Shown here piece by piece: positions 33,436-34,689 of a DNA stretch of 34,689 nucleotides. A program made the position numbers and the translations under genes. Each line of letters opens with the position of its first letter. Position 1 is the stretch's first letter. The notes under the pieces were generated by a model. It was not told where the DNA came from, did no database searches, and saw only the letters and a program-made list of their open reading frames with translations. This DNA comes from Myxococcales bacterium (GTDB taxonomy: Bacteria; Myxococcota_A; Polyangia; Polyangiales; Ga0077539), in NCBI GenBank assembly GCA_013298625.1, contig JAAFIF010000099.1:1-34689 (forward strand), given 5' to 3'.

Positions 33436-33924
33436 TCACGCCAGGTCGTACACCGTCACGTCCACGCCATGCGTGACGAGCTCGTCTCGCACGATCGCCT
33501 CGACCACCGTCCAATCGCCGCCCGCGAGTCCGCAGCCGATGCGCGGCATGTGCACGCTGGCGCCGCGCTCGAGCGCAAACGCTCGCACCTTCGCCAGCCC
33601 CTCGCGGATCGCCTCGTAGCGCACCGGCGCTGGCCCGACCCGGCCACGCTTGATGTCCCGCTGCCCGATGATGTTCGCGACGAACAGCCCGGGCCCGACT
33701 TCGACGAGCTGCGCGGCGCCCAGGCGAAATCCAGCGCTTTCTCCGCCGCGGTGCCACGCGCGAAACTCTCGCTCGGGCTGCTTCCAGCGCTTCGAGAGCG
33801 CCACGACGAAGCCCGCGCCCCAGCCGCCGATGTCGTTGCACACGTGGGTGATGATCTTCGCGCCGTCGCCCTCCGGCGCGGTGGCGTCACCGATCACGAA
33901 ACGAATCCCCAGCTCGTCGCTCAT
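33436..33924 (-). CDS. Macrodomain protein, TARG1/ALC1-like
   Basis: 162 residues, a single domain. IGDATAPEGDGAKIITHVCN leads into the ligand loop NDIGGWGAGFV (30-40). VEVGPGLFVANIIGQRDI and HMPRIGCGLAGGDWTVVEAI complete the fold, which ends VDVTVYDL. Asp137 in the GGDW segment aligns with the catalytic Asp of human TARG1, but the TARG1 lysine seems replaced (IIGQRD). The family binds ADP-ribose and may remove it from proteins or nucleic acids. No partner ADP-ribosyltransferase is adjacent. The ATG at 33924 is set by a TACTCT -10 nine bases upstream; longer in-frame starts run antisense into the PAP2 gene. Confidence 0.88.
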   Translation of the reverse strand: MSDELGIRFVIGDATAPEGDGAKIITHVCNDIGGWGAGFVVALSKRWKQPEREFRAWHRGGESAGFRLGAAQLVEVGPGLFVANIIGQRDIKRGRVGPAPVRYEAIREGLAKVRAFALERGASVHMPRIGCGLAGGDWTVVEAIVRDELVTHGVDVTVYDLA

Positions 33925-33932
33925 GGGCCGCG

Positions 33933-33938
33933 AGAGTA
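33933..33938 (-). promoter_or_regulatory. -10 element of the macrodomain gene
   Basis: TACTCT on the minus strand ends nine bases before the ATG at 33924; apparently leaderless. Confidence 0.4.
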
Positions 33939-33984
33939 CCGATCGGGCTCGACGATCGCCACACCCGGTGCGCGACCGCTGCGG

Positions 33985-33990
33985 TAGCGT
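33985..33990 (+). promoter_or_regulatory. -10 element of the PAP2 gene
   Basis: TAGCGT ends eight bases before the ATG at 33998; apparently leaderless. It is divergent from the macrodomain promoter 47 bp away. Confidence 0.4.
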
Positions 33991-33997
33991 CGAGCGC

Positions 33998-34689
33998 ATG
34001 CCAGTCGACTCCGAGAGCGCCGCAGAGCCAACGTGGCACAGCAGTCCCCGCCCCGTGCTCGCGCGCGTCGCTCGCTGGCTCGTCCCCGCGTGGCTCGTGC
34101 TTCCGGCCAGCGCGCTGCTCCCCGCGCTCGACCTCACCGGCTTGATCGCGCTCGTCGCGCTCGCCCTCTCGAACTCCGCGCAGCGCTTCGGAATGCCCTT
34201 CGTCGTGCTCGCGTATCTCGCGCTCATTTTGACGCGCAGCGGGCTCGATCGCCGAAGTCGCTTGCGAGAGGCCGGCGCGATGGTCGTCGCGTTGGCGCTG
34301 TTTCTCGTGGTCGGCGCCGAGCTCAACGAGCACGTGGTGAAGCCCGCGTTCGCGTCACCCCGTCCGGACATCGTCGAGCTCGCCGAGCGAGGCGTGCTTC
34401 CCATCGCGCCGAACCGCTTCTACGAGCTCGGAGGAAAGCGCGAGCGCAGGGAGTACCTGGCGACCGTCCTCAGCGAGTCGCGCAGCGCTGAGCTGCGGTT
34501 GTCCCCGGCGGTCCGCGAGCACTGGCTCGAAGAGACGGGCTACTCGTTTCCGTCGGGCCACTCGACGGCGGCGATGTTGGTCGCGACGTTCTTTCTGTGC
34601 GTGGGGCTGGCGACCTTGCGCGGTCAACGCACGCTCGCGCTCGTCCCGCTCCTACCGTGGGCGCTGTCGGTGTGCGTCTCGCGACCCAT
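33998..34689 (+). CDS. PAP2-family membrane phosphatase (3' end beyond window)
   Basis: 230 residues are visible from the ATG at 33998; the frame is open at the window edge. Hydrophobic spans lie at about 28-55, 66-80, 93-108 and 190-207. The PAP2 signature is present: motif 1 KPAFASPRP (K115 to RP at 122-123), motif 2 SFPSGHS (185-188), and the start of motif 3, SR, at 228-229. Its catalytic His would lie just past the window. The family removes phosphate from lipid phosphates such as undecaprenyl pyrophosphate or phosphatidate at the membrane. An unusual basic and acidic loop of about 60 residues (EHVVKPAF to HWLEETG) separates motifs 1 and 2. Confidence 0.9.
   Translation, partial: MPVDSESAAEPTWHSSPRPVLARVARWLVPAWLVLPASALLPALDLTGLIALVALALSNSAQRFGMPFVVLAYLALILTRSGLDRRSRLREAGAMVVALALFLVVGAELNEHVVKPAFASPRPDIVELAERGVLPIAPNRFYELGGKRERREYLATVLSESRSAELRLSPAVREHWLEETGYSFPSGHSTAAMLVATFFLCVGLATLRGQRTLALVPLLPWALSVCVSRP

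Overview
The window is high-GC DNA with strong G/C preference at third codon positions and frequent GTG starts. Its gene content points to the phylum Myxococcota (Polyangia-like): many lipoproteins with FG-GAP, RCC1 or MopE-like repeats, a DUF4388 protein, a response-regulator/GAF/PAS/HisKA protein without an ATPase domain, and a CIRCE-type groESL operon. I could not run a phylogenetic search, so this placement is inference. I recognise no rRNA, tRNA or CRISPR array.

Layout. 1-125 is the end of an insertion sequence (IS21-like) that appears to have cut the 3' end of an FG-GAP lipoprotein gene (121-2025, minus). 2373-4752 holds a multidomain signalling protein followed by rpoZ. A divergent unknown gene (4816-5364, minus) lies next to a groES-groEL operon (5586-7897) with promoter, CIRCE-like operator, a possible coupled leader ORF and a strong terminator. 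7950-14298 holds a lipoprotein, a 975-residue coiled-coil protein (minus) and a DUF4388 protein. 14381-17564 holds a Cys-rich/MopE-like lipoprotein (minus) and a secreted DUF2914-like protein.

17706-23318 is the most interesting region: six tightly packed plus-strand genes, several overlapping by GTGA or adjoining. They are two small unknown proteins, a DUF2357/PD-(D/E)XK nuclease (McrC-like), a McrB-like AAA+ NTPase with an extra domain inserted between Walker A and Walker B, an XRE regulator, and a small STAS-like protein. Two matching GACA-N5-TGTC sites lie just upstream. I read this as a variant McrBC-type (type IV restriction-like) defence operon with its own regulation and accessory proteins.

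23324-34689 is a mixed housekeeping and accessory stretch: ketopantoate-reductase-like gene, RCC1 lipoprotein, methyltransferase, coupled TerB-like and glucokinase genes, a cytosolic PhnD-like protein, several small unknown or membrane proteins, a TARG1-like macrodomain protein, and a PAP2 phosphatase cut by the window edge.

A recurring signal: at least nine genes have a TAnnnT hexamer ending only 8-13 nt upstream of the start codon and no Shine-Dalgarno sequence. This suggests that leaderless or near-leaderless transcripts are common in this organism. Genes with longer leaders (groEL, rpoZ, the FG-GAP and MopE-like lipoproteins) do have Shine-Dalgarno sequences.
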